Shown here: one piece after another, positions 26,359 to 34,066 of the stretch
Layout of the letters: each line of letters begins with the position of its first letter
Position numbering within the stretch: the first letter of the stretch is position 1
NCBI RefSeq assembly: GCF_004138105.1
Contig: NZ_RXHQ01000025.1
Span: 1-40,747, forward strand
DNA length: 40,747 nt
DNA from: Xylanivirga thermophila
Lineage (GTDB): Bacteria; Bacillota; Clostridia; Caldicoprobacterales; Xylanivirgaceae
Reading direction: 5' to 3'
Position numbers and translations under genes: made by a program
Notes under the pieces: model-generated
The model's database searches: none
The model's input: only the letters and a program-made list of their open reading frames with translations
Told to the model about the DNA's origin: nothing

Positions 26359-26429
26359 CTATATACGGTATTTGCCTGTCTATATGTCTTTTTATTGTAT
26401 AGCAAGCTATTGAGGTATTTTACGTAGCA

Positions 26430-26475
26430 TGTAGAAAACGATAGATTTACATCTCAAAAGTCCCCGTGCTATATT
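26430..26475 (+). promoter_or_regulatory. Promoter and TGTAGAAA site of the LplABC-type transporter
   Basis: TGTAGAAA (26430-26437) lies just upstream of a -35-like TTTACA (26446-26451). An 18-base spacer leads to TATATT (26470-26475). An activator bound at the octamer would touch polymerase at a suboptimal -35. The binding-protein gene follows behind GGGAGG. Confidence 0.55.
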
Positions 26476-26518
26476 GGGCATGCAAACAAAATTAATTTGC
26501 AGGGAGGTATTAAATACA

Positions 26519-28171
26519 ATGAAAAATGTCTCATTTAAAAAAGTAATAAGCATGGCCTTGGTACTTAGTATGATGCTTTTACTTATTGTGGGTTGTGGAA
26601 GCAAAGATAATAATGATGCTGAACCACAAAATAGTACCACAGAGGATTCAAAAACTGATGATACAAAGGACCAAACGGAAGACTATGGTGATACAGGGGG
26701 GTTGGAGCTTCCGATAGTAGATAAACCGGTAACGATAAAAATACTGGCCTCTACCAACGTAACAAATCTTGAAGAAAAATCTGTAATGCAGGAACTGGAA
26801 AAAAGGACGGGAGTTAAGCTGGATATACAGGAAGTACCGGATACTGGTTCAGCATATAGTGAAAAATTCAATGTCATACTATCTTCTGGTAAATTGCCCG
26901 ATATCATGTTAACCGGGGCATATAAGGAAATTAATGCCATAGGTGATAATAGCGGGGCTTTTGTAGATTTAAATGAATATGTTGATATATTACCTAATTT
27001 TAAGAGTATATTCGTGGATGATCCTGAGAATAGTTGGGCACTCAAATCGTATTCATCTCCCCAAGGCAAGATGTATATGTGGCCTAAATACAATGCAAAC
27101 CGTACAGTAAATCATGGATATCTCTATAGGAAAGATATATTTGATAAAAATGGCATAAAGGCTTGGACCAATACAGATGAGTTTTATGATGCACTTAAAA
27201 AACTAAAGGAGATATACCCCGATTCCATACCATTTGCAAGCAAGCTGCAAGGTAACATATTCAATAGATTATCATATGGTTGGGGTATTGTTGTCCCAAC
27301 GACAGCAGGTGGACAGGTGGTCTATTACAACGAAGATGAAAAGGTATGGAAACCATCTGTAACAGCTCCTGAGTTTAAGGATATGCTAGATTTTATGAAG
27401 AAACTATATGATGAAGGACTGTTAGATCCTGAGTTCTTGACTGACACCGAGGCTAGCTGGTCAGGCAAGATGACCCAAGAGGACAAGGCTTTTGTTACAT
27501 TTGACTGGATTGGCAGAATGGATATGTTTAGGGAACAGGTAAAGGACAGTATCCCCAATTATGATTTGAGATATGCACTGCCAATAGGACCTGTAGGCAA
27601 ATGGCTCACCCTTGACAAGGTGGTAAACTACGGAATTTGTATTGCAAACAATCCAAATAAGGAAGCAGCCCTCAAGCTTATGGATTATGTATCTAGCCCT
27701 TCAGGTGCAGAACTTATGACCATGGGTATAGAAGGTGTAACCTATGAAAAGGATGGTAGTGGTAATATCGCATACCCCGAACTTGCAGATCGAGAAGCTA
27801 TAAGCATTAAAGACTTAGAAGAAAAGTACGGTATGTTTGCAGAAGGCACATATACCCGTATGGCGCCTGAATCTGTATATTTCAACTTGACTGAAAGGGA
27901 AAAGGAAGCAGAAGAGATAATGGTTAAAAATGACCGTCTAGCTCCAAATGACCCAATACTCAAGTTTACAGATGAAGAACAGGCAAAGCTCAACCAGCTT
28001 GAATCTAATCTAGCATCTGGTGCTATAGAGTTTGCCGCTAAGTATGTTATGGAATCTTCATATGGCGACAAGGAATGGGATGATTGGGTAAAGAGAGCAG
28101 AAAGCTTAAAGCTAAACGAGGTAAACGATATATATAATCAGGCCCAGAAGAGATTTGATGAAGGAAAATAA
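26519..28171 (+). CDS. LplA-like oligosaccharide-binding lipoprotein
   Basis: 550-residue extracellular solute-binding protein of the large LplA type. The signal peptide ends at the lipobox IVGC, with the lipidated residue Cys26. An acidic, Asn/Asp/Thr-rich linker of about 45 residues follows. Family-like blocks include KTGVKLDIQEVPDTGSAYSEKFNVIL, YSSPQGKMYMWPKYN, GYLYRKDIFDKNGIKAWT and NPNKEAALKLMDYVSS. I chose ATG 26519 because GGGAGG at 26502-26507 and the signal peptide fit it. The ligand is unknown. Related systems import pectin-, mannan- or xylan-derived oligosaccharides. Two permeases follow after a hairpin that may reduce their expression. Confidence 0.92.
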   Translation: MKNVSFKKVISMALVLSMMLLLIVGCGSKDNNDAEPQNSTTEDSKTDDTKDQTEDYGDTGGLELPIVDKPVTIKILASTNVTNLEEKSVMQELEKRTGVKLDIQEVPDTGSAYSEKFNVILSSGKLPDIMLTGAYKEINAIGDNSGAFVDLNEYVDILPNFKSIFVDDPENSWALKSYSSPQGKMYMWPKYNANRTVNHGYLYRKDIFDKNGIKAWTNTDEFYDALKKLKEIYPDSIPFASKLQGNIFNRLSYGWGIVVPTTAGGQVVYYNEDEKVWKPSVTAPEFKDMLDFMKKLYDEGLLDPEFLTDTEASWSGKMTQEDKAFVTFDWIGRMDMFREQVKDSIPNYDLRYALPIGPVGKWLTLDKVVNYGICIANNPNKEAALKLMDYVSSPSGAELMTMGIEGVTYEKDGSGNIAYPELADREAISIKDLEEKYGMFAEGTYTRMAPESVYFNLTEREKEAEEIMVKNDRLAPNDPILKFTDEEQAKLNQLESNLASGAIEFAAKYVMESSYGDKEWDDWVKRAESLKLNEVNDIYNQAQKRFDEGK

Positions 28172-28183
28172 ATTGTGCAGTGG

Positions 28184-28212
28184 GAAAGGGGGAGATAAAA
28201 TCTCCTCTTTTC
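28184..28212 (+). other. Stem-loop between binding-protein and permease genes
   Basis: GGAGAT pairs with ATCTCC around an AAA loop, and the stem extends through AAAG/CTTT with a G-T wobble. A short T run (TCTTTT) forms its 3' side. It looks like an attenuator or mRNA-stabilising element favouring binding-protein synthesis, as also seen at 15105. Confidence 0.6.
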
Positions 28213-28249
28213 ACTCTATTTTATCTAATGAATGGGAGTTGAAAATCGT

Positions 28250-29173
28250 ATGCGAGCGAATTCAAATCAGGGCAGTGCTATAAAGCATCTAAAAAGAGAC
28301 TGGCAACTTCTTCTTATATTGCTCCCTGGTATGTTGTTTTATATTATATTTCGATATGGCCCCATGTATGGCATAGTGATTGCCTTTAAAGATTATAATA
28401 TATTTGAAGGTGTTTCCAAAAGTCCGTGGGTAGGTTTTAAATATTTTGATATGTTTTTTAAAGATCCTAATTTCTATAAATTATTTAGAAATACATTTTT
28501 GATAGGAATATACAGCCTGTTTTTTACTTTCCCTTTTCCTGTCCTCTTTGCTATTTTGTTAAATGAGGTAAAAAATGTCCACTTTAAAAAGACGGTGCAG
28601 ACAGCTAGCTATTTGCCATCATTTTTGTCCGTAGTGGTAATATGCAGTATGGCCATAGACTTTTTGTCACCTAATAATGGGATGATAAATAACATAAGGG
28701 CAGCTTTGGGATTGGAAAAGATATATTATATGACCAAACCGGAATGGTTTCGCACAGTATATATTATGACTGAAATATGGCAAGGCACGGGTTTTAATGC
28801 AATTATATATATTGCAGCTATTACTGCTATAGATCCATCGCTTTATGAGGCAGCTGAAATTGATGGTTGTTCAAGGGTAAAGAAGATGTGGTATATCACT
28901 TTACCTGCCATAATGCCTACTATAGTTACGCTGTTTATCATAAAATCGGGGCAGGTATTTAAAGTAGGATATGAAAAGATACTCCTTCTATATAATCCGG
29001 CAACATATGAAGTAGCTGATGTATTTTCTACATTTGTATATAGAAAAGGACTGGTGGATTTGGACTACAGCTATGCTACAGCTGTAGGATTGTTTGAATC
29101 GGTGGTTGCACTTGCACTGCTGCTCATTACAAATACAATCAGTAAAAAGGTAAATGAACAAAGTTTGTGGTAG
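28250..29173 (+). CDS. LplB-type ABC transporter permease
   Basis: 307-residue membrane subunit of the LplB/YtcP-partner type. The N-terminus reads RDWQLLLILLPGMLFYIIFRYGPMYGIVIAFKDYNIFEGV, a hallmark of this family, and WVGFKYFDMFF follows. The EAA loop is YEAAEIDGCSRVKKMWYITLPAIMPT. The C-terminal FSTFVYRKGLVDLDYSYATAVGLFESVVAL is also typical. ATG 28250 is preferred because GGGAG lies upstream. ATG 28232 has no ribosome binding site. Together with the next gene it makes the membrane channel for the ligand of the lipoprotein at 26519. Confidence 0.93.
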   Translation: MRANSNQGSAIKHLKRDWQLLLILLPGMLFYIIFRYGPMYGIVIAFKDYNIFEGVSKSPWVGFKYFDMFFKDPNFYKLFRNTFLIGIYSLFFTFPFPVLFAILLNEVKNVHFKKTVQTASYLPSFLSVVVICSMAIDFLSPNNGMINNIRAALGLEKIYYMTKPEWFRTVYIMTEIWQGTGFNAIIYIAAITAIDPSLYEAAEIDGCSRVKKMWYITLPAIMPTIVTLFIIKSGQVFKVGYEKILLLYNPATYEVADVFSTFVYRKGLVDLDYSYATAVGLFESVVALALLLITNTISKKVNEQSLW

Positions 29174-29184
29174 GGAGAATAGAG

Positions 29185-30045
29185 ATGAATAAAAAATGGA
29201 CTTTATTTGATTATATAAATACCATAATAATGGTTTTGATTCTCATAATAACCGTATATCCCTTTATCTATGTAGTGGCTGTGTCTTTCAGCGATAGTGT
29301 CTATATACTACAAAATAAGGTAAAGTTTTTCCCAAGGGGATTTAATGTAAAGGCGTACAAGATGATATTTGAATCGCCTAAAATTCCTAGGGCATATCTA
29401 AATACTATAATGTATACGGTGGTAGGAACAAGTATAAATGTCTTCCTAACTGCCATAACAGCTTATCCCTTAGCCAGGAAGGATCTGTTTGGTAAAAAGG
29501 TCTGGATGACGCTTATAATAATCACCATGTTTTTTAACGGAGGTATGATTCCTAACTATTTGGTTGTGCAGAAGCTCAAGCTCCTTGATACCATATGGGC
29601 ACTAGTTATACCAAACGCTATATGGACATATGAACTGCTTGTAACCAAAAGTTTTTATGAATCTTTACCACATAGCCTGTATGAATCGGCTGTAATAGAT
29701 GGGGCATCAGAGGCCAGAATAATGTTTCAGATATACATGCCCCTATCAAAGGCCTGTCTGGCCTCCATTACCCTGTTTTATGTTATGGGACACTGGAATA
29801 GTTATTTTCTTCCGATGATATATTTAAATGACATGGAACGCTATCCCTTGCAGGTGGTATTGCGGGAGATGCTCATACTCGATACGGCGAAACGTTCTGA
29901 GGCATTAGGTGAGTACTCCTCTTTGACTCCACAGGCACTTAAAAATGCCACCATATTTGTTTCCATATTGCCTATACTGGCCCTTTATCCGTATATACAA
30001 AAGTATTTCGTAAAAGGTGTCATGCTAGGATCCGTAAAAGGGTGA
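29185..30045 (+). CDS. LplC-type ABC transporter permease
   Basis: 286-residue second membrane subunit. The blocks IITVYPFIYVVAVSFSDS, FFNGGMIPNYLVV, the EAA loop YESAVIDGASEARIMFQIYMPL, MGHWNSYFLPMIYL and the end YIQKYFVKGVMLGSVKG are characteristic of LplC/YtcP proteins. ATG 29185 follows AGGGAG at 29172-29177, which overlaps the previous stop codon. The operon ends here with a strong terminator. No ATPase is encoded, so a shared ATPase elsewhere is needed. Confidence 0.93.
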   Translation: MNKKWTLFDYINTIIMVLILIITVYPFIYVVAVSFSDSVYILQNKVKFFPRGFNVKAYKMIFESPKIPRAYLNTIMYTVVGTSINVFLTAITAYPLARKDLFGKKVWMTLIIITMFFNGGMIPNYLVVQKLKLLDTIWALVIPNAIWTYELLVTKSFYESLPHSLYESAVIDGASEARIMFQIYMPLSKACLASITLFYVMGHWNSYFLPMIYLNDMERYPLQVVLREMLILDTAKRSEALGEYSSLTPQALKNATIFVSILPILALYPYIQKYFVKGVMLGSVKG

Positions 30046-30059
30046 TGAAAGGTAAAAAA

Positions 30060-30102
30060 GCCCTGTATTGCACTCTATAGAATGCAATACAGGGCTTTTT
30101 TA
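30060..30102 (+). terminator. Intrinsic terminator after the LplABC-type operon
   Basis: GCCCTGTATTGCA (30060-30072) pairs with TGCAATACAGGGC (30083-30095), a perfect 13-bp stem with an AT-rich loop, followed by TTTTTT. AAAAAA lies before the stem, so it may also work leftward. The exopolysaccharide cluster starts behind it. Confidence 0.95.
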
Positions 30103-30166
30103 TGTAACAAGATATACTTTAGATACATAATATGCAGTACATAGGTTATACAGGTAGGTGATAAAA

Positions 30167-30730
30167 ATGGAGTCATGTAGAATTATTACGTTAAAAAAAT
30201 GGTGGCGAATGATTGTCTGCATAATAGCCATAGCTGTTATAGTAAGTGGACTTGTGAGCGGATGCATTTTAAGCAAGGTATATATATCTACAAGCACCTT
30301 TATAGTAGATGGGCTGTGCATAGGTGATGAATATATAGTATCAAGGGGTGCAAAGGCATACAGAGCAGTAGCTGCCAGTAATCAGGTGATGGAAGAGGTC
30401 ATAAGTCGTCTCAATCTTAATTATGATGTTAAGGATATGCAAAAGAAAACAAAGGTATCCTACGAAGAAAACACAGGACTTATATATATTGCAATAGAGG
30501 ATAGGGATGCAAAGACTGCATATCAAATAGCCAATACATTAGTCGATGTAATGCAGGAGAGAATAGAAGAGATTTTTGGGAAAAACTATCTTAGGGTATT
30601 GGATAATCCATGTATCCCGTCTCGTCCCTCAAGACCTAATGTACCGCTTAATATATTTATATCAGCTTTGATTGGTATATTCCTATCTGCCCTCATTATA
30701 GCGTGGAATGAACGGGACAAGGGAAAATAA
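30167..30730 (+). CDS. Wzz/YveK-like chain-length determinant protein
   Basis: 187-residue membrane protein of the polysaccharide co-polymerase type, which sets exopolysaccharide chain length. It has a membrane segment near residues 14-36 (WWRMIVCIIAIAVIVSGLVSG) and an extracellular part with KVYISTSTFIVD and AYQIANTLVDVMQERIEEIFG. The proline-rich motif PCIPSRPSRPNVPLN sits just before a second membrane segment (about 158-178). This arrangement is the Wzz signature. It is short for the family and no tyrosine kinase partner is nearby. ATG 30167 has AGGTG at normal spacing. It opens the polysaccharide operon, and the next start codon is 2 bases after its stop. Confidence 0.85.
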   Translation: MESCRIITLKKWWRMIVCIIAIAVIVSGLVSGCILSKVYISTSTFIVDGLCIGDEYIVSRGAKAYRAVAASNQVMEEVISRLNLNYDVKDMQKKTKVSYEENTGLIYIAIEDRDAKTAYQIANTLVDVMQERIEEIFGKNYLRVLDNPCIPSRPSRPNVPLNIFISALIGIFLSALIIAWNERDKGK

Positions 30731-30731
30731 T

Positions 30732-31689
30732 ATGTCATGCTTTATAATCTCATTTATGATCTCCAGCATGATGATGCCGTATAGCAAGACGATTTGATAT
30801 AACCGACAAACCTGGTGGTAGGAAGGCGCACAAAGGGTCTGTTCCCATTTTAGGGGGCATGGGAATTTATATAGCATTTATTGTGTCCATATTGATAAGC
30901 ATGGATTATACGATTGATATACAGCGCCTTATCATATATTCAGGATTGATGTTGGTAGTGGGGATCTTAGATGATATAAAGGATATAAAGGCCATATACA
31001 AACTTGCGCTGGAAACTATAAGTGCATTATTAGCAGTTCTCTCAGGCGTAATGCTCCATACTATACCAGATGGTATGTGGTGGTCATCCTTTGTCAACGT
31101 AACAATTAGCATAGTATGGATGGTGGGCATTACAAATGCAGTAAATATAGTAGATGGGCTGGATGGATTGGCAGGAGGCATTGCATTTATTGGCAGCTGT
31201 GCTTTTTTAGCTATATTTATGATATATGATTATGCTATGTTAAGCCAGCTTGCGTTGATATTTATGGGTGCCATACTAGGATTTTTAATATACAATTTTT
31301 ATCCCGCAAAACTTTTTATGGGTGATGGCGGCAGTCTGTTTTTAGGATTTATATTGTCTATATTTTCCATAATATACATCAACACGGATAAAAGTGATAC
31401 ATCCGTATGGGTGCCCATAGTAATACTGGCCGTGCCCATATTTGAAACCGGTAGTAGTATGCTAAGGAGGTTTTTAAATGGTAAGAGCATGGTTGCAGCT
31501 GATGATGGACATATACATTACAGGCTCATAAAAAAGGGATTTAGCCCTGTAGCAGCAGTATCCATCATATATGCCTGGGCTGTATTGTCAGGGATGCTGG
31601 GAGTTTTAATAGCCATTCAAAACCTTTTGCCTTTAGCATTGTTTATCATTATATGCCTTATAGCAATAGGTGTGAGGCTTTATATATAG
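30732..31689 (+). pseudogene. WecA/TagO-like glycosyl-1-phosphate transferase, frameshifted
   Basis: Membrane enzyme of the MraY/WecA family, which loads the first sugar phosphate onto undecaprenyl phosphate. The true start appears to be ATG 30732, with AAGGG upstream. It reads MSCFIISFMISSMMMPYSKTI and stops at 30795. The rest of the family sequence continues in the +1 frame. RFDITDKPGGRKAHKGSVPILGG is encoded before ATG 30859, and 276 more residues follow, including GILDDIKDIKAIYKL, VDGLDGLAGG, FYPAKLFMGDGGSLFLGF and HIHYRLIKKGF. The shift falls between 30775 and 30794. Spacing against the usual P...DKP distance suggests a small deletion, perhaps about 11 bases. A product starting at 30859 would lack the first membrane segment and the substrate loop. 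Sequencing error is possible. Confidence 0.85.
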
Positions 31690-31693
31690 ATGG

Positions 31694-32863
31694 ATGGTGA
31701 GGAGTATGAATGATGACGGACGGATAAAACTTTTAATGGGTATAACCCTTTCGGAAATGGGAGGTGCCCAAAAGGTAGTATATGATATTATATCCTCTTT
31801 GCCCAATGACAGGTATGAGTTGACCCTTGTCACCTATCCAGGTGGGGAACTCATACAATGGGTAAGGGATTTGAAATATAAAAAGGATATTGATGTACGG
31901 ATAATAGAGGTACCACAGCTTAGACGGGAATTATCCCCCTTTTATGATCTTTGTGCATTTTTAAGACTGTATAGCATTATGGAGAAGGGGAGATATGATA
32001 TAGCACATTTTCATAGTTCCAAGATGGGTATCTTAGGTAGGCTTGCGGCCCATATGGCGGGAGTGCCCAAGATATATTTCACTGTCCATGGATGGGGGAT
32101 TAATGAATATCAACCGAAATGGCTACAGGGTATGCTAGGGTTTGCTGAGCGGGTAGCAGGGCGTAGGTGCACCATGTGCATGTGTGTATCCAATTACCAT
32201 ATGGATATGGGGCTGAGGCATGGGTGGCTGGAGGGGGATAGGGCCTGCGTTATATATAACGGAATAGATGAACCTCCCGCCTCTAAGGGCAAACTCCCTA
32301 TGGAACTTCAAATCGGGGATGAAATGCCCATAATAGGCACTGTAATGCGCCTTCGTGAGCCTAAACAGCCTGTATATACAATAGAGGTATTTAATGAAGT
32401 GTTAAAAAGGGGATATAGGGCAAAGCTGGTCATAGTAGGAGATGGACCCATGCGAGCAGACTGTAAAAATGCAATAGAACGTCTAGGACTGGAGGAAGAT
32501 GTGTATATGCTAGGTACCAGGCTAGATGCTAGGGAGCTTATAAATGATATGGATATAGTTGTAATGTTTTCAAAATGGGAAGGACTGCCCATATCCATAA
32601 TAGAGGGCATGTTTGCTGCAAAGCCGGTGGTGGTTAGCCGTGTAGGCGGAATACCGGAGATAGTTAGTCATGGGATAGACGGATATGTAATAGATGGTTT
32701 TGGTATACAGGAAGGAGCAGACTATATATGTACCTTGTTAGAAGATAAAGAATTAAGGGCATGTATGGGAGGAGCAGGAAAAGAAAAGGCAATGGCGTGC
32801 TTTTCGAAGGGTGGGATGGTAAAGGCGTATGAAAGGATATATAGGGAAGGTAAAAAATATTGA
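31694..32863 (+). CDS. GT4 glycosyltransferase (exopolysaccharide)
   Basis: 389-residue cytoplasmic, membrane-associated glycosyltransferase with GT-B fold. The N-terminal loop ITLSEMGGAQKVVYDIISSLP is the glycine-rich acceptor-site motif. HFHSSKMGILGRLAAHMAGVPKIYFTVHGWG follows. The C-terminal nucleotide-sugar domain has IGTVMRLREPKQPVYTIEVFNEV, LVIVGDGPMR and the retaining motif KWEGLPISIIEGMFAAKPVVVSRVGGIPEIV. The start is ATG 31694 or 31706. GAGGAG at 31699-31704 lies too close to the second, so the choice is uncertain. It would add a sugar to the lipid-linked intermediate made by the preceding transferase. Confidence 0.92.
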   Translation: MVRSMNDDGRIKLLMGITLSEMGGAQKVVYDIISSLPNDRYELTLVTYPGGELIQWVRDLKYKKDIDVRIIEVPQLRRELSPFYDLCAFLRLYSIMEKGRYDIAHFHSSKMGILGRLAAHMAGVPKIYFTVHGWGINEYQPKWLQGMLGFAERVAGRRCTMCMCVSNYHMDMGLRHGWLEGDRACVIYNGIDEPPASKGKLPMELQIGDEMPIIGTVMRLREPKQPVYTIEVFNEVLKRGYRAKLVIVGDGPMRADCKNAIERLGLEEDVYMLGTRLDARELINDMDIVVMFSKWEGLPISIIEGMFAAKPVVVSRVGGIPEIVSHGIDGYVIDGFGIQEGADYICTLLEDKELRACMGGAGKEKAMACFSKGGMVKAYERIYREGKKY

Positions 32864-34066
32864 CAAAAAAGCATTATACATTCTAATAGGTGTGTTAGCC
32901 GGTCTATTACCCATGATAAGTGGTATGGGATGGTTATACATCTTCTTGTTTGCAGTTGGATCTATTATTACAATGCTCCTCATATATAGATACGATTTAG
33001 TATGGATCATCAATATATTTTTATTGTCTTTTGTGCTGTTTGAGCCGGCTCCCTGTGATATATTGTTTATTCTGCTTTTTATCTTTGGTATCTTAGGTGG
33101 ACATATGGACTTTTATAGATTTAAAGGTTGTGGAGTTATGATCGTGTCTATTGTAATCTTTGCGGTTATAAACACGCTGCAACTTTTCTATATACCAGAA
33201 CTAGAGGTAGGTATAAAATACTTTTTAATAACATTGTATCTTATACTGTTTTGCCTTTTTGTATTCATGTATGTCTCAAGGGGAAATCTAAAGGGATTAT
33301 TAAAGGCTTATGTATTGTCGGCTAGTCTGTCGGCCATATTGGGGATAGCCGCATATGCAGGATTGTTTCCATCTGTGCTGATGTATGATGCATATAGGAT
33401 AAAGGCGTTTTTTAAAGACCCAAATGTTTTAGGACCGTTTCTAGTACCTTCTGTACTGATTCTTATGGAAGATATGAATAAGGGTCATATAATAGGCCAT
33501 TCAAAGTGGGCTTACAGGCTGCTTATTGTCATAAACCTACTAGGTATTGCAGCTACATTTTCAAGGGGAGCATGGGGTAATCTTATATTTTCAGTAATTA
33601 TCTACCTCATATTAAATAGGAAAAATATAGATTTTAAAAAATTGAACTATAAAAGCATATGTATTCATTTAGCCGTTATAGCTATAGCATTATGCCTTAT
33701 ATGGTATTTTGGAGCAGGTGCTGGATTTCTGGACAATTTGAATATACCGTAATAAATCAGACGGGAGTAGAATTTTCACCCCACAATCTGTATATAAGGG
33801 TGCTTATGGAAAACGGCATAGTGGGATTTGTAGTATTTATAGGTTTTCTTGTTGCAATATTCTATAAATTGATACTCGATCTTAAATCAAAGAGCGCATA
33901 TGGTATTATAACGCCTTCGCTTTTAATCGCCATATTGTCCGGTATTATGTTAAACAGTATGGTAATAGATACCCTTCATTGGAGGCATCTATGGTTTTTC
34001 CTAGGTCTTGGTATGGCAAATTTTTTACTGGGAGGAGGCGGGAGATATGAAGATACACGTAATTGA
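32829..34066 (+). pseudogene. O-antigen ligase/polymerase (Wzy-like), disrupted
   Basis: Hydrophobic protein of the Wzy_C/O-antigen-ligase family that polymerises or ligates repeat units outside the membrane. The first part (32829-33752) gives about ten membrane segments, with FKDPNVLGPFLVP and AATFSRGAWGNLIFSVIIY matching the family, but ends at a stop just after AGFLDNLNIP. The family's C-terminal part resumes in another frame: SGQFEYTVINQTGVEFSPHNLYIRVLMENGIVG, ending at 34066. Intact members have roughly 40-60 residues between these points, usually leading to a GxGPGQFE block. The data therefore suggest a deletion plus frameshift near 33728-33736, just before CTGGACAATTT. Either the gene is inactive or the sequence is faulty here. 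The start overlaps the GT4 end and has no clear ribosome binding site. Confidence 0.82.

Noticed and set aside
26683-27093. 136-residue minus-strand open frame inside the LplA-like gene
   Set aside because: It is antisense to a clear lipoprotein gene and lacks its own ribosome binding site, promoter or recognisable domain.
30775-30797. Programmed ribosomal frameshift in the WecA-like gene
   Set aside because: No slippery heptamer or downstream stimulatory structure is visible, and the residue spacing to the family suggests lost bases.
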